From positions 248,001-312,000 of the forward strand of contig JADJJL010000007.1 in NCBI GenBank assembly GCA_016710265.1: a stretch of DNA of 64,000 bases. Reading direction: 5' to 3'. This document shows, in pieces, positions 25,786-34,531 of the stretch. Numbering within the stretch: position 1 is the stretch's first letter; each line of letters begins with the position of its first letter. Source of the DNA: Saprospiraceae bacterium. Its GTDB lineage: Bacteria > Bacteroidota > Bacteroidia > Chitinophagales > Saprospiraceae. The translations under genes and the position numbers were made by a program. A model generated the notes under the pieces. That model did not search any database, was not told where the DNA came from, and worked only from the letters and a program-made list of their open reading frames with translations.

Positions 25786-26487
25786 TTATTTCCGCTTGCA
25801 ACATTCTAATTTATGATTTTCTGCAATTTTGGGGCTTATAAATGGAATGTCTAAATTCAAACCTCTAAGTATAAATAATATAGCCAATGCCAATGTCATC
25901 CATTGGCTAATTTTGGTAAAAGAAAAATTCAACTTGGATTTTATTAAATGCCTACCTGAAATAATAAGACTTAAAACTGGAATTGTTCCGATTCCAAACA
26001 AAAACATAAACAGCGCTCCTAAACTGGCTGAATAAGCCAATACCGAAGCTGCCAATGCCACATAAACAATACCACAAGGAATAATTCCATTAGAAAATCC
26101 GAGTAAAAAATAAGTCTTATTACCTCCCACCAATGAAATATTAAAAATAAACTTGATCCAAATACTTACAATAAATTCTTTGAATTTCCTTATCCTAACA
26201 AACCATAATGGGCCTAAAACAAAAAGGATAATGGCAACTCCAAAAACAATCGAAAACCATTGTTGAAATCCTGCCAATTTTATACCCATTCCAAAAACAC
26301 CAAAAAAACCACCTAAGACTGCATACATCATTGCTTTGCCAAAATGATATTCAACAACTGATTGAATTCTTAAACTTCCATCAGCTGTGTAAAAAGGCAT
26401 TGTTAAAACCAATGGCCCACACATTCCCGCACAATGAAAACTACTTCCTAATCCAAGTAGCAATCCAGAAATTAAAAATGCGACCAT
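25786..26487 (-). CDS. SafE/TauE-like sulfite exporter family protein (cbb3 accessory)
   Basis: 233 aa with about six hydrophobic segments. It begins with GLLLGLGSSFHCAGMCGPLV, the conserved motif of the small SafE/CcdA-like family found at cbb3 loci, and has GFSNGIIPCGIVYVALAAS in the middle. These proteins are thought to act in copper delivery or oxidase maturation (family context). It is the last gene of the cco operon, directly abutting the fixH-like gene. Confidence 0.85.
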   Translation of the reverse strand: MVAFLISGLLLGLGSSFHCAGMCGPLVLTMPFYTADGSLRIQSVVEYHFGKAMMYAVLGGFFGVFGMGIKLAGFQQWFSIVFGVAIILFVLGPLWFVRIRKFKEFIVSIWIKFIFNISLVGGNKTYFLLGFSNGIIPCGIVYVALAASVLAYSASLGALFMFLFGIGTIPVLSLIISGRHLIKSKLNFSFTKISQWMTLALAILFILRGLNLDIPFISPKIAENHKLECCKRK

Positions 26488-26931
26488 TTATAATGTGATA
26501 TTTAATTCATCATAGTAGTATTTGTTATTTGTTACAATTTCTACTTTAATTGTGTTAGCTCCTCTTTTTAAACTTAAAGTGGGAATGTCTATTACCTTAC
26601 TTGTATCTGATGAACTCAGAATATATTTATAATCATTTTTAGAAGAAGATGGACAATAGATTAAAATTGATCCACTTTCAAATGGTTTATGTAGGCTATC
26701 TGAAAATTGAATCTTCAATTGATCATCTGTGACTTTAGCTGTAATAAGTCCATTTATATGATTTGAACTTTGCTGACCATCCAAAAAATGGTTCATTTGC
26801 ATTTCCTTACTATAATAATTTTCTTCTGCCATTTCAAAATCGACCTTAAAACTTAAACATACTATAAATAAAATAAAGCTTGCACCAATAATATAGGCAA
26901 ATAATACATAATGGCCAAAATTTAATTTCAT
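26488..26931 (-). CDS. ccoH: FixH/CcoH-like cbb3 maturation protein
   Basis: 147 aa. One N-terminal membrane helix (about residues 7-27) is followed by EENYYSKEMQMNHFLDGQQS, the ENYY motif typical of Bacteroidota FixH proteins, and a periplasmic beta domain. FixH/CcoH helps assemble the cbb3 oxidase. It starts 4 bp after ccoG and abuts the SafE-like gene, so all three are co-translated. Confidence 0.85.
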   Translation of the reverse strand: MKLNFGHYVLFAYIIGASFILFIVCLSFKVDFEMAEENYYSKEMQMNHFLDGQQSSNHINGLITAKVTDDQLKIQFSDSLHKPFESGSILIYCPSSSKNDYKYILSSSDTSKVIDIPTLSLKRGANTIKVEIVTNNKYYYDELNITL

Positions 26932-26935
26932 GAGT

Positions 26936-28327
26936 TTATAATTTTAAAATAAAATCCAAATTTCCTGAGTACAATTGTTTTGAATTCGACATAAGTTTAA
27001 TATTAACTTTGCCTTTTCTACCATCTGATTTATTAACTGGAAGAGTTATAAAAAATAAATAATCGATTTTAGATTCTGCAAATAAGCTATCAGGCTTAAG
27101 TCCTATCGTCTCGATTATTCCAACAGGTTGATCTAAAACTAAGGTAATCGGAATGGTCAATTTTCCTTTGTTAGTAATTTTCATAGAATACAAATTACTG
27201 ACAGTTCCATCTTGATTATATCTTAGAACTTGTCCAGGAACTTTAAATACTGTAACATCCACTATTTTTCGAGTAGCTAAAATTAAAGTTAAAAGTCCAA
27301 TGAGAGCAATTAATATCAATAAAAAGGTCTTTACCCTTGATGTCAAGCCAAATTTCTCCAAACTTTCAATATTTGAAGCAGAAGCATATTTTATCAAACC
27401 TAAAGGACGTTTAACTTTGGCCATCATCATGTTACAAGCATCAATACAAGCGGTGCATTGTGTGCACTCCATTTGAGAAGAACCATTGCGAATATCAATC
27501 CCAGTTGGACAAACTTGAACACATAAATTACAGTCAATACAATCACCTCCAAATTCTTCCGTCTTTTGTCTAGTGCGAGGCTCCCCTCTTACATAATCAT
27601 AACTTACAGACAATGTATGACTATCCACTAATACCCCTTGCAATCTACCATATGGGCAAACAACTGTGCAGACTATTTCTCTTACAAAAGCATATACTGC
27701 ATAAAAAACCAATGTAAAAAAAATCAATGCAATAAATCCAGTTAAATGATCCTTTATAGGCTCTTGAATAATTAAAAATAATGCCCTTTCCCCAATGATA
27801 TACATTAAGAATGTTATTGAAATTGCAAAAGAAATAAGAAGGAATATAAAATGTTTAAATCCCTTTCTAAGGATCAATTCAGTCGTCCACTCCTTATGAT
27901 CATTTACTTTTTGTCTATTTCCATTTCCTTCAATCCAATATTCAATTTTTCTAAATACCATCTCCATGAAAATTGTCTGAGGACAAACCCACCCGCAAAA
28001 TAACCTTCCAAAAATCATTGTAAAAACGATCACAATAAAAATAAAAATCAACATTCCCAGGCCAAACATTACGAAATCCTGTGGAGTAAATAATACACTA
28101 AAGAAGTAAAATTCTCCTTTTAAAATATTAAATTGAAATAGTGGATGACCACCAACACTAATAAATGGAAGTGTGAAAAATAATATCAAATAAAAGTAAC
28201 TAATATAGCTGCGATAATTGTACCATTTACCTTCTGGCTTAAGAGCATACATCCACTTCCGTCCACCAACAGCCGTAACCGAAGAATGAATTTCTCTAAA
28301 ATTATCTTTATCTGAATTACCTTTCAA
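26936..28327 (-). CDS. ccoG: Cytochrome c oxidase accessory protein CcoG (RdxA/FixG)
   Basis: 463 aa. Membrane helices at about 40-60, 85-105, 155-180 and 195-220 carry CGWVCPQT and CTVVCPYGRLQG. The double 4Fe-4S ferredoxin motif is CIDCNLCVQVCPTGID and CTQCTACIDACNMM at about residues 255-295. A C-terminal Ig-like FixG domain follows the last helix. CcoG acts as a cupric reductase in cbb3 copper loading (known for the family). It lies 16 bp after ccoP. Confidence 0.95.
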   Translation of the reverse strand: MKGNSDKDNFREIHSSVTAVGGRKWMYALKPEGKWYNYRSYISYFYLILFFTLPFISVGGHPLFQFNILKGEFYFFSVLFTPQDFVMFGLGMLIFIFIVIVFTMIFGRLFCGWVCPQTIFMEMVFRKIEYWIEGNGNRQKVNDHKEWTTELILRKGFKHFIFLLISFAISITFLMYIIGERALFLIIQEPIKDHLTGFIALIFFTLVFYAVYAFVREIVCTVVCPYGRLQGVLVDSHTLSVSYDYVRGEPRTRQKTEEFGGDCIDCNLCVQVCPTGIDIRNGSSQMECTQCTACIDACNMMMAKVKRPLGLIKYASASNIESLEKFGLTSRVKTFLLILIALIGLLTLILATRKIVDVTVFKVPGQVLRYNQDGTVSNLYSMKITNKGKLTIPITLVLDQPVGIIETIGLKPDSLFAESKIDYLFFITLPVNKSDGRKGKVNIKLMSNSKQLYSGNLDFILKL

Positions 28328-28343
28328 AGTTTATTTGGGTCAA

Positions 28344-29450
28344 CTATTTTCCTATTGTATCGATTGATATTACCGATGAATCAGTAGTTTGTTCCAATTC
28401 CTTAAATACTTCGCCTTGCTTTTCTTTTTGGTTAGGTGGATTTGTGCCCACCAAAGTTTTTACATAGCTTGAAACATGAGCAATTTCTGAAGGGGAAAAA
28501 TCTTCACTCCAACCTTTCATACCGTTCTGCGGCCATCCATATTTAACACTATAAAAAATATCTTTTAAACTCCCTTTGTGAATCCAATAATTATCAGTCA
28601 TATTTGGACCAATACCTCCTTCACCTTTTGCACCATGACAAACAACGCAATTTTTTGCAAACAATGTTGCCCCAATCTCTATGCCAGCCGCATCGGACAT
28701 TCTTACATTTGTTTCATCTACCATTTCTGCAGCATTTTTCAAGTACTCGGCCTTCTTGATTGCAGCTTCTGTTTGAGCAATTTTTAACTCTTCTAAAGGC
28801 AAGGGTGCTGAATGTGCAATATGATACCTGTACATATATAAAATGGCAAAAACAAAACTAAAAAGAAAGGACCAATTCCACCATGCAGGAGTCTTGTTAT
28901 CTAGTTCTCTAATACCATCATAATCGTGGCCAACATCAAAACTAGCCTCTTCTTCAATTGGTTTAAAATTATTAAGTTTGTAAAATAACTTAACCAACCA
29001 TGAATCCTTGGATTCTTGGATTGCTTTTGGTTCAATAATTATAAGTGATCTGATTTTATTACTAAGAAAAACAATAACCAAAATTTCTAGTAGAAGAATT
29101 ATCAAATAAACCCAAACATCAAAAGGAATTTGAACAAATTTATTTATAATAAAACTGCTTTGTGCTGAAACTTTATGTGGGGTTAAACTAATAAAGCTAA
29201 GTAAAATTATGGCCGACCAAGGAACAAATACCTGTAATTTGTTCTTCATAAAGTTTTTGTAACTTGCTGATAATGTATTACCCAAAACAAAAATTACTAT
29301 AAACAATACCAAACCAATAAATAGCAGAATAAGTCTTATAACTTCATAACCATCTCCTTGGGATACAACTGATGATGATGATTGTGACCAAATTAATGGA
29401 TTGCATAAAAGATTAAATAAAATAAATAAAAACAAATTTTTCAATTTCAT
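28344..29450 (-). CDS. ccoP: cbb3 oxidase subunit III (CcoP), single c-type haem
   Basis: 368 aa. There is an N-terminal signal-like helix, further helices at about 35-57, 72-92 and 108-130, and the CcoP_N segment with ELDNKTPAWWNWSFLFSFVF. The C-terminal cytochrome domain has one haem motif, CVVCHGAKGEGGIGPNM, and the distal Met region NGMKGWSEDFSPSEI. Classical proteobacterial CcoP carries two CxxCH motifs; only one is seen here. It passes electrons from donor cytochromes toward CcoO. It starts 13 bp after ccoQ. Confidence 0.92.
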   Translation of the reverse strand: MKLKNLFLFILFNLLCNPLIWSQSSSSVVSQGDGYEVIRLILLFIGLVLFIVIFVLGNTLSASYKNFMKNKLQVFVPWSAIILLSFISLTPHKVSAQSSFIINKFVQIPFDVWVYLIILLLEILVIVFLSNKIRSLIIIEPKAIQESKDSWLVKLFYKLNNFKPIEEEASFDVGHDYDGIRELDNKTPAWWNWSFLFSFVFAILYMYRYHIAHSAPLPLEELKIAQTEAAIKKAEYLKNAAEMVDETNVRMSDAAGIEIGATLFAKNCVVCHGAKGEGGIGPNMTDNYWIHKGSLKDIFYSVKYGWPQNGMKGWSEDFSPSEIAHVSSYVKTLVGTNPPNQKEKQGEVFKELEQTTDSSVISIDTIGK

Positions 29451-29463
29451 ATTGCTTCATTTT

Positions 29464-29622
29464 TCATTTTAAGGGAATACGAGCAAAATCTTCAGATTTT
29501 GATTTCTTCATTCTAAAAACATAAATTATAACACCACAGAAAAACACAGTAAAAAGAATTAATGATACCAAGGGGTAAATACTCACATCATCGATGGAGG
29601 CTAAATAATTTTTAAATTTCAT
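29464..29622 (-). CDS. ccoQ: cbb3 oxidase subunit CcoQ-like small membrane protein
   Basis: A 52-codon frame begins MKFKNYLASIDDVSIYPLVS, continues with one membrane helix (SLILFTVFFCGVIIYVFRM) and ends in a charged tail. Size, topology and position between ccoNO and ccoP match CcoQ, which stabilises the oxidase. ATG at 29622, stop TGA at 29464; 23 bp after ccoNO. Confidence 0.85.
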   Translation of the reverse strand: MKFKNYLASIDDVSIYPLVSLILFTVFFCGVIIYVFRMKKSKSEDFARIPLK

Positions 29623-29645
29623 TTGGATTAATTTAAATAATGATT

Positions 29646-31760
29646 TTATTTTTTGCTTAACCTACCATCTTTTCCCATTCTTTGCAAATAGGCAATTAGA
29701 GCAATGATCTCCTTGTCTGATCCAATTTCAATTTTATCTTTTAAAAGATTTTTTACGATTTCATCAGCCTGCTTTTTTAATTCAACATTGGCGTTTTCAT
29801 CAAACCCTTCTGGATAGGGAACCCCTAATGTTTGCATAGCTCTGATTTTCGCAGGAGTTGTGGAAATTTGGATTGGATGATCAAAAATCCATGGATAAGG
29901 AGGCATGATTGATCCCGGTGCTACAATCTGAGGATCCAGCAAATGTATATAATGCCAGCTATCAGAATATTTGCCACCTATTCGTGCAAGATCAGGCCCT
30001 GTTCTTTTACTACCCCATTGAAACGGGTGGTCATATACAAATTCTCCTCCTTTCGAATAATCACCATACCTGGCAACTTCATCTCGAAATGGGCGAATCA
30101 TTTGACTATGGCATGTATAACAACCTTCACGGATATATATATCACGCCCCTGTAACTCAAGTGGTGTGTAAGGCTTTACAGTACTTATGGTTGGGATATT
30201 GGATTTGACTAAGAAAGTTGGAACTAATTCAATCAGTCCACCAATGGCTACAACTAACAAACTAAAAACAAGCATCAAAAGAGGCTTTCTCTCTAAAATA
30301 GAATGCCAAAATGTAGGCAATTTAGTATTTACTTGTTTTTTAAGGCTTGCTGCTTCTGCCTCTTCTTGTGGAATAAATGTTCCGGATTTTACAGTCATAA
30401 AAAGATTATAAACCATCAAACCTGCACCGACCAAGAATACTGTACCTCCTAATCCCCTCACGATATACATTGGAACAATCTTGGTTACAGTCTCTAAAAA
30501 CTGATATTTTAATTGCCCTGCTTCTGTAAATTGTTTCCACATAAATACCTGCGAAAAAGCACTCCAATACATCGGGATTGCATATAACAATATAGCTGTT
30601 ACCCCAATCAAAAAGTGAATATTTGCAAGTTTGGTTGAATACAATTTTGTGTTGTATAATCTTGGGACTAGCCAATATAACATACCAAAAGTTAAAAATC
30701 CATTCCAACCCAATGCTGCAATATGTACGTGTGCAATGGTCCAATCTGTATAATGAGATATTGCATTTACGTTTTTCAGTGACAGCATGGGCCCTTCAAA
30801 TGTACCCATTCCATAACAAGTTAATGCAACCACAAACATTTTTAAAACAGGGTCCTCTTGAACCTTATCCCATGCCCCACGTAAAGTAAATAAACCATTC
30901 AGCATCCCTCCCCAGCTCGGCAATATTAACATTATACTAAATACGGTACCAAGCGATTGTGCCCAATCAGGCAATGCAGTATATAATAGATGATGTGGGC
31001 CCGCCCATATATAAATAAATATGAGCGCCCAAAAGTGGATTATACTCCATTTATAAGAATATACAGGCCTATTAGCAGCTTTTGGAACAAAATAATACAT
31101 GATTCCCAAATAAGGAGTGGTGAGAAAAAAAGCAACTGCATTGTGCCCATACCACCATTGTACCAAAGCATCCTGCACCCCTGCAAACCAACTATAACTA
31201 TGAAAAAGTGAAGTTGGAATTGCAAAGGAATTAACTATATGCAACATTGCGACCGTCACCCAAGTACCTATATAAAACCAAATAGCAACATACAAATGCT
31301 TTTCTCTTCTTTTAAAAATGGTGCCAAACATGTTAATACCAAACAGAACCCAAATAATTGCCACTAAAATATCAATGGGCCAAATTAATTCAGCATACTC
31401 TTTTCCCTGTGTCAATCCAATTGACAAAGTAACAGCTGCAAGCACTATAATCAATTGCCAACCCCAAAAGTGAATTTTACTCAAAGTATCACTCCACATT
31501 CTGGCCTTTAGTAACCGCTGAAGTGAATAATAAACACCAGTAAAAATTCCATTACCAACAAAAGCAAATATTACTGCATTGGTATGGATAGGACGGAGTC
31601 TGCCATAAGTAATAAATTCTATTCCAAAATTTAGTGAAGGAAAAGCCAATTGAAAAGCAATAATTACCCCTACCAAAAAACCTACAACACCCCAAATAAT
31701 GGTAGCATATGCAAAGTTTCTAACTGACTTGTTATCGTAAAAAAACTTTTCTAAATCCAT
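29646..31760 (-). CDS. ccoNO: cbb3 oxidase subunits I and II fused (CcoN-CcoO)
   Basis: 704 aa. Residues 1 to about 480 are CcoN, with about 12 helices and haem/CuB ligands in HTNAVIFAFVGNGIFTGVYY, WWYGHNAVAFFLTTPYLGIM, GPHHLLYTALPDW and TIAHVHIAALGWNGF. After a linker helix at about 495-515 comes CcoO, with one haem motif GCYTCHSQMIRPFRDE and a distal-Met region PGSIMPPYPW. It is the catalytic core of a high-affinity proton-pumping oxidase. The single-ORF fusion is usual in Bacteroidota. It starts 1 bp after ccoS. Confidence 0.95.
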   Translation of the reverse strand: MDLEKFFYDNKSVRNFAYATIIWGVVGFLVGVIIAFQLAFPSLNFGIEFITYGRLRPIHTNAVIFAFVGNGIFTGVYYSLQRLLKARMWSDTLSKIHFWGWQLIIVLAAVTLSIGLTQGKEYAELIWPIDILVAIIWVLFGINMFGTIFKRREKHLYVAIWFYIGTWVTVAMLHIVNSFAIPTSLFHSYSWFAGVQDALVQWWYGHNAVAFFLTTPYLGIMYYFVPKAANRPVYSYKWSIIHFWALIFIYIWAGPHHLLYTALPDWAQSLGTVFSIMLILPSWGGMLNGLFTLRGAWDKVQEDPVLKMFVVALTCYGMGTFEGPMLSLKNVNAISHYTDWTIAHVHIAALGWNGFLTFGMLYWLVPRLYNTKLYSTKLANIHFLIGVTAILLYAIPMYWSAFSQVFMWKQFTEAGQLKYQFLETVTKIVPMYIVRGLGGTVFLVGAGLMVYNLFMTVKSGTFIPQEEAEAASLKKQVNTKLPTFWHSILERKPLLMLVFSLLVVAIGGLIELVPTFLVKSNIPTISTVKPYTPLELQGRDIYIREGCYTCHSQMIRPFRDEVARYGDYSKGGEFVYDHPFQWGSKRTGPDLARIGGKYSDSWHYIHLLDPQIVAPGSIMPPYPWIFDHPIQISTTPAKIRAMQTLGVPYPEGFDENANVELKKQADEIVKNLLKDKIEIGSDKEIIALIAYLQRMGKDGRLSKK

Positions 31761-31761
31761 A

Positions 31762-31923
31762 CTATTTTCTTATGTTTTGTTTTTTGTTTTCAAAAAGTAT
31801 TCTTCTAGGAGGACCATATTCATCATCATATTGACCATCATTTACACTCCACAAAAAGGCAAATAAAAAAAACAATGCCACACATAAACTAACACCTAGA
31901 AGCAAAATGATAATTTTCACCAT
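31762..31923 (-). CDS. ccoS: cbb3 oxidase maturation protein CcoS
   Basis: A 53-codon frame begins MVKIIILLLGVSLCVALFFL, a single membrane helix, and continues with SVNDGQYDDEYGPPRRILFE, where the QYDD/DxxxGP pattern is the CcoS signature. CcoS is needed for cofactor insertion into CcoN. ATG at 31923, stop TAG at 31762, 1 bp before ccoNO. An FNR-like box lies 63-76 bp upstream of its start. Confidence 0.88.
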   Translation of the reverse strand: MVKIIILLLGVSLCVALFFLFAFLWSVNDGQYDDEYGPPRRILFENKKQNIRK

Positions 31924-31933
31924 TAAAATTTTA

Positions 31934-31941
31934 CAAAATTA
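31934..31941 (-). promoter_or_regulatory. Possible -7 box of the ccoS-NOQPGH unit
   Basis: On the reverse strand TAATTTTG matches TAnnTTTG perfectly. The FNR-like box centre (31992.5) would fall near -62, a class I activator position. The implied leader before the ccoS start at 31923 is only about 7 nt, so the assignment is tentative. Confidence 0.35.
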
Positions 31942-31985
31942 GAAATAGAGTATTCATAATTTCGAAACCAACATCAATCGGAAAA

Positions 31986-31999
31986 ATGATTTTTATCAA
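31986..31999 (-). promoter_or_regulatory. FNR-like box upstream of ccoS
   Basis: On the reverse strand TTGAT-AAAA-ATCAT matches the FNR consensus TTGAT-N4-ATCAA at nine of ten positions. It lies in the 99-bp spacer between ccoI and ccoS, so it can control the structural genes separately from ccoI. FNR control of cbb3 genes is well known in other phyla. Confidence 0.6.
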
Positions 32000-32022
32000 A
32001 GCAAAAATCCAAAATCACCATT

Positions 32023-34446
32023 TTAAGAACTTTGTAAAATATTCACATTTTTAAGTTTCCCAAATTTAATCTCATACACTTTCAAAGCGAAAAAAGATAA
32101 AAATATAATGCTCAACGATGATATGGGCATTAAAATAGCAGCAACCAACGGTTTAAGATGGCCTGTTACAGCATAAGCTAGGCCAATAAAATTATAGATA
32201 AATGAATACGCAAAAACGATTTTAATTGTTTTTTGTCCAAACCTTGCAAGTTTCAAAAATTGTGGTATTCTATACATTTGATTCCCCTCTAACAATGCAT
32301 CTGAGCCAGGAGAAAAGCTAAAATTTTCATTCATAACCGAAACGCCCAAATAGGCCCAATTTAGAGCTCCAGCATCATTCAACCCATCTCCCACCATGAT
32401 TACTTTTGATCCTTGGCCACTTAATTCTTTAATATATTCTACTTTATCCATAGGTGTACAAGCCGCCTTATATGAAATTGAAATGGGAATTTTTGAAAGA
32501 ACTTCTTTAACACTTTCGGTCTTATCACCACTTAAAACATGAACTTTCTTCATTTCCAAAGTCTTAAAACTGACAGCAATATTATTTCTTAATTTTTGGG
32601 AAATTGCAAATCGCCCTTTAATTAACTGATCAATTTTGAAATATACCTCAGAAGCATACAAAGAAGATTCTTGTGATGTATCACCAACAAAATTCTTACT
32701 TCCCAATAATACTATTTGATTATTTACTACTGCATAAATACCTTCACCTGGAATTTCATTTACTTCTTGGATGGTTATTTTCTTTTGTGCCATTAATAAC
32801 AGGGAAATTGATTTACTATATGGATGTGTTGATTTAGATGCTATAGAACTTATAAGACTTTTTTCATACTCTGTCAACTCAATGCCAATATATTTTACTT
32901 CCATACTATGATCCATGGTTAATGTGCCAGTCTTATCAAATACAATTTGATCACATTGGGCCATGCGCTCTATACCAAGATAATTTTTGAAGTACAATCC
33001 ATATTTTGCAAAAAGAGAAATTAAAAAACCATTTGTAAAAGAAGATGCTAGAAGCAATAAACACGGGCATGCAATAATTAATACCGAAGTGGCTGAATCT
33101 AAAATTTTTTTAGAATCGATAAATGCCCAATAGATCGCTGTTACAATGGCTATAGAAAATACCGCATATGAAAAATAATGGCTAAATTGATGAATCACAG
33201 AACGATGCTCAAGTTTACTATTTTTTGCAGTAGAATTCCATAGATCCACAAATGCATTCTTATCAAACTGTTTAATGGCCGTTAAATCAACTGACTCGCC
33301 TAACACTCTTCCTCCTTGATACAACAATGCACCCTTTCTAATTCTACAAGATGCACTTTCACCGGTGATAAAACTATAATCAATATCTGCCATTTCAGAA
33401 ATTAAAATTCCATCTACTGGTATAGTTTCTAGATTGCGAATTCTTAAAATATCATTTTTTGATATTTCATTTAACAGAAGTGGGGTTTCGACATTTACTG
33501 TGAGCTTATTTACTGAAACTGGAAAGTAACTTTTATAATCTCTATTAAAGTCAAGTGAATCTTTAGTTTTGCTTTGAAAATATCTTCCCAAAAGCATAAA
33601 AAATACAATTCCACTCATGCTATCTAAAAAGCCGGGACTTGAATTGGTCAATAAATCATAAATGCTTCTTAAAAAAGTCACAATTATTGCAATTGATACG
33701 GGTGCATCGATATTTATAAATCGGTTTTTTATTCCTATCCATGAATTTATAAAAAATTCAGAAGCACTATAAAAAATAACAGGTAGAGATAGTGATATAA
33801 TTAGTGCTCTGAATGTGTAAGTAATTTCCGGGTCTTTCAATATATCCAAACCAAGATATTCAGGAAAACTTAATAACATTATATTGGCAAAACAAAAACC
33901 TGCAACTCCCAATTTATATATTATTTTCCGATTGGGGTTTTTTGCCTCTTTGACCTGCAAGTCGTTGTAAGATATATAGGGTTCGTAACCTATCTCTGTC
34001 AAGAGTTGGACAATTTGCCGAAGAGAAACAAGGTCATGAGAAAATGCTATATTTACTTTTCTTTTATCAAAATCAACTTGGGATTGGAGAATTGCTGAAT
34101 TCATTTTAGATAAATTCTCAAGCAAATAAAGACATGAGACACAATGCATTTGAGGTATTAAAAACCTTACATGACTTGTACGTTGATCAGAAAAATATAT
34201 TAAATTGGCTCGAACATCTTCACGATCCAAATATAAAAATCTCTTATCGCTTCCTTCTTTTAACTTAACACCTGGGTGGTTTTCTAAATTATAATATTCA
34301 CAAAGTTGGTGGCTTTCTAGTAATTCAAAAACCGTTTTACACCCATTACAACAAAATGATCTGCCATTAAAAAGTATTGGTAATAAACACTCGTCACCGC
34401 AGTGATAACATTCAATAATCGGTTTTACTTCTGATTTTCGAAACAT
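32023..34446 (-). CDS. ccoI: Heavy-metal P1B-type ATPase, CcoI-like copper transporter
   Basis: 807 aa. The N-terminus has a Cys-rich segment (CYHCGDECLLP and CCNGCKTVFELL, about residues 14-45) and an HMA domain with MHCVSCLYLLENL (about 100). About eight helices follow, the transport motif ACPCLLLLASS, the phosphorylation site DKTGTLT, the HP motif STHPYSKS, and the hinge MVGDGLNDAGAL. The Cys-rich N-terminus plus CPC is typical of CcoI/FixI, which exports copper for cbb3 assembly. It leads the oxidase locus; an FNR-like box lies 47-60 bp upstream. Confidence 0.92.
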   Translation of the reverse strand: MFRKSEVKPIIECYHCGDECLLPILFNGRSFCCNGCKTVFELLESHQLCEYYNLENHPGVKLKEGSDKRFLYLDREDVRANLIYFSDQRTSHVRFLIPQMHCVSCLYLLENLSKMNSAILQSQVDFDKRKVNIAFSHDLVSLRQIVQLLTEIGYEPYISYNDLQVKEAKNPNRKIIYKLGVAGFCFANIMLLSFPEYLGLDILKDPEITYTFRALIISLSLPVIFYSASEFFINSWIGIKNRFINIDAPVSIAIIVTFLRSIYDLLTNSSPGFLDSMSGIVFFMLLGRYFQSKTKDSLDFNRDYKSYFPVSVNKLTVNVETPLLLNEISKNDILRIRNLETIPVDGILISEMADIDYSFITGESASCRIRKGALLYQGGRVLGESVDLTAIKQFDKNAFVDLWNSTAKNSKLEHRSVIHQFSHYFSYAVFSIAIVTAIYWAFIDSKKILDSATSVLIIACPCLLLLASSFTNGFLISLFAKYGLYFKNYLGIERMAQCDQIVFDKTGTLTMDHSMEVKYIGIELTEYEKSLISSIASKSTHPYSKSISLLLMAQKKITIQEVNEIPGEGIYAVVNNQIVLLGSKNFVGDTSQESSLYASEVYFKIDQLIKGRFAISQKLRNNIAVSFKTLEMKKVHVLSGDKTESVKEVLSKIPISISYKAACTPMDKVEYIKELSGQGSKVIMVGDGLNDAGALNWAYLGVSVMNENFSFSPGSDALLEGNQMYRIPQFLKLARFGQKTIKIVFAYSFIYNFIGLAYAVTGHLKPLVAAILMPISSLSIIFLSFFALKVYEIKFGKLKNVNILQSS

Positions 34447-34462
34447 ACTTTTAAAGGAACTG

Positions 34463-34470
34463 TAAAATTA
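34463..34470 (-). promoter_or_regulatory. Possible -7 element of ccoI
   Basis: On the reverse strand TAATTTTA matches TAnnTTTG at all but the last position. The FNR-like box centre (34499.5) would be near -41, the class II activator position. There is no -33 TTTG, which fits an activator-dependent promoter. Confidence 0.35.
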
Positions 34471-34492
34471 TGTTTCTAGACTAGTCAAATAA

Positions 34493-34506
34493 TTGATCTA
34501 AATCAT
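34493..34506. promoter_or_regulatory. FNR-like box upstream of ccoI
   Basis: On the forward strand TTGAT-CTAA-ATCAT matches the FNR consensus at nine of ten positions. It lies 47-60 bp upstream of the ccoI start codon. An AATCATT/AATGATT inverted repeat overlaps its right edge (34501-34520). Confidence 0.6.
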
Positions 34507-34531
34507 TATATAAAATGATTGATTACTTTAA

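Noticed and set aside
25773..25791. AAATAAAA/TTTTATTT inverted repeat at the end of the SafE-like gene as cco operon terminator
   Set aside because: Pure A-T stem overlapping the stop codon, too weak to support as a terminator.
30406..30744. Reverse-strand ORF of 112 aa inside the ccoNO region
   Set aside because: It is a shifted frame of the ccoNO gene, whose intact protein with all haem and copper ligands explains this DNA.
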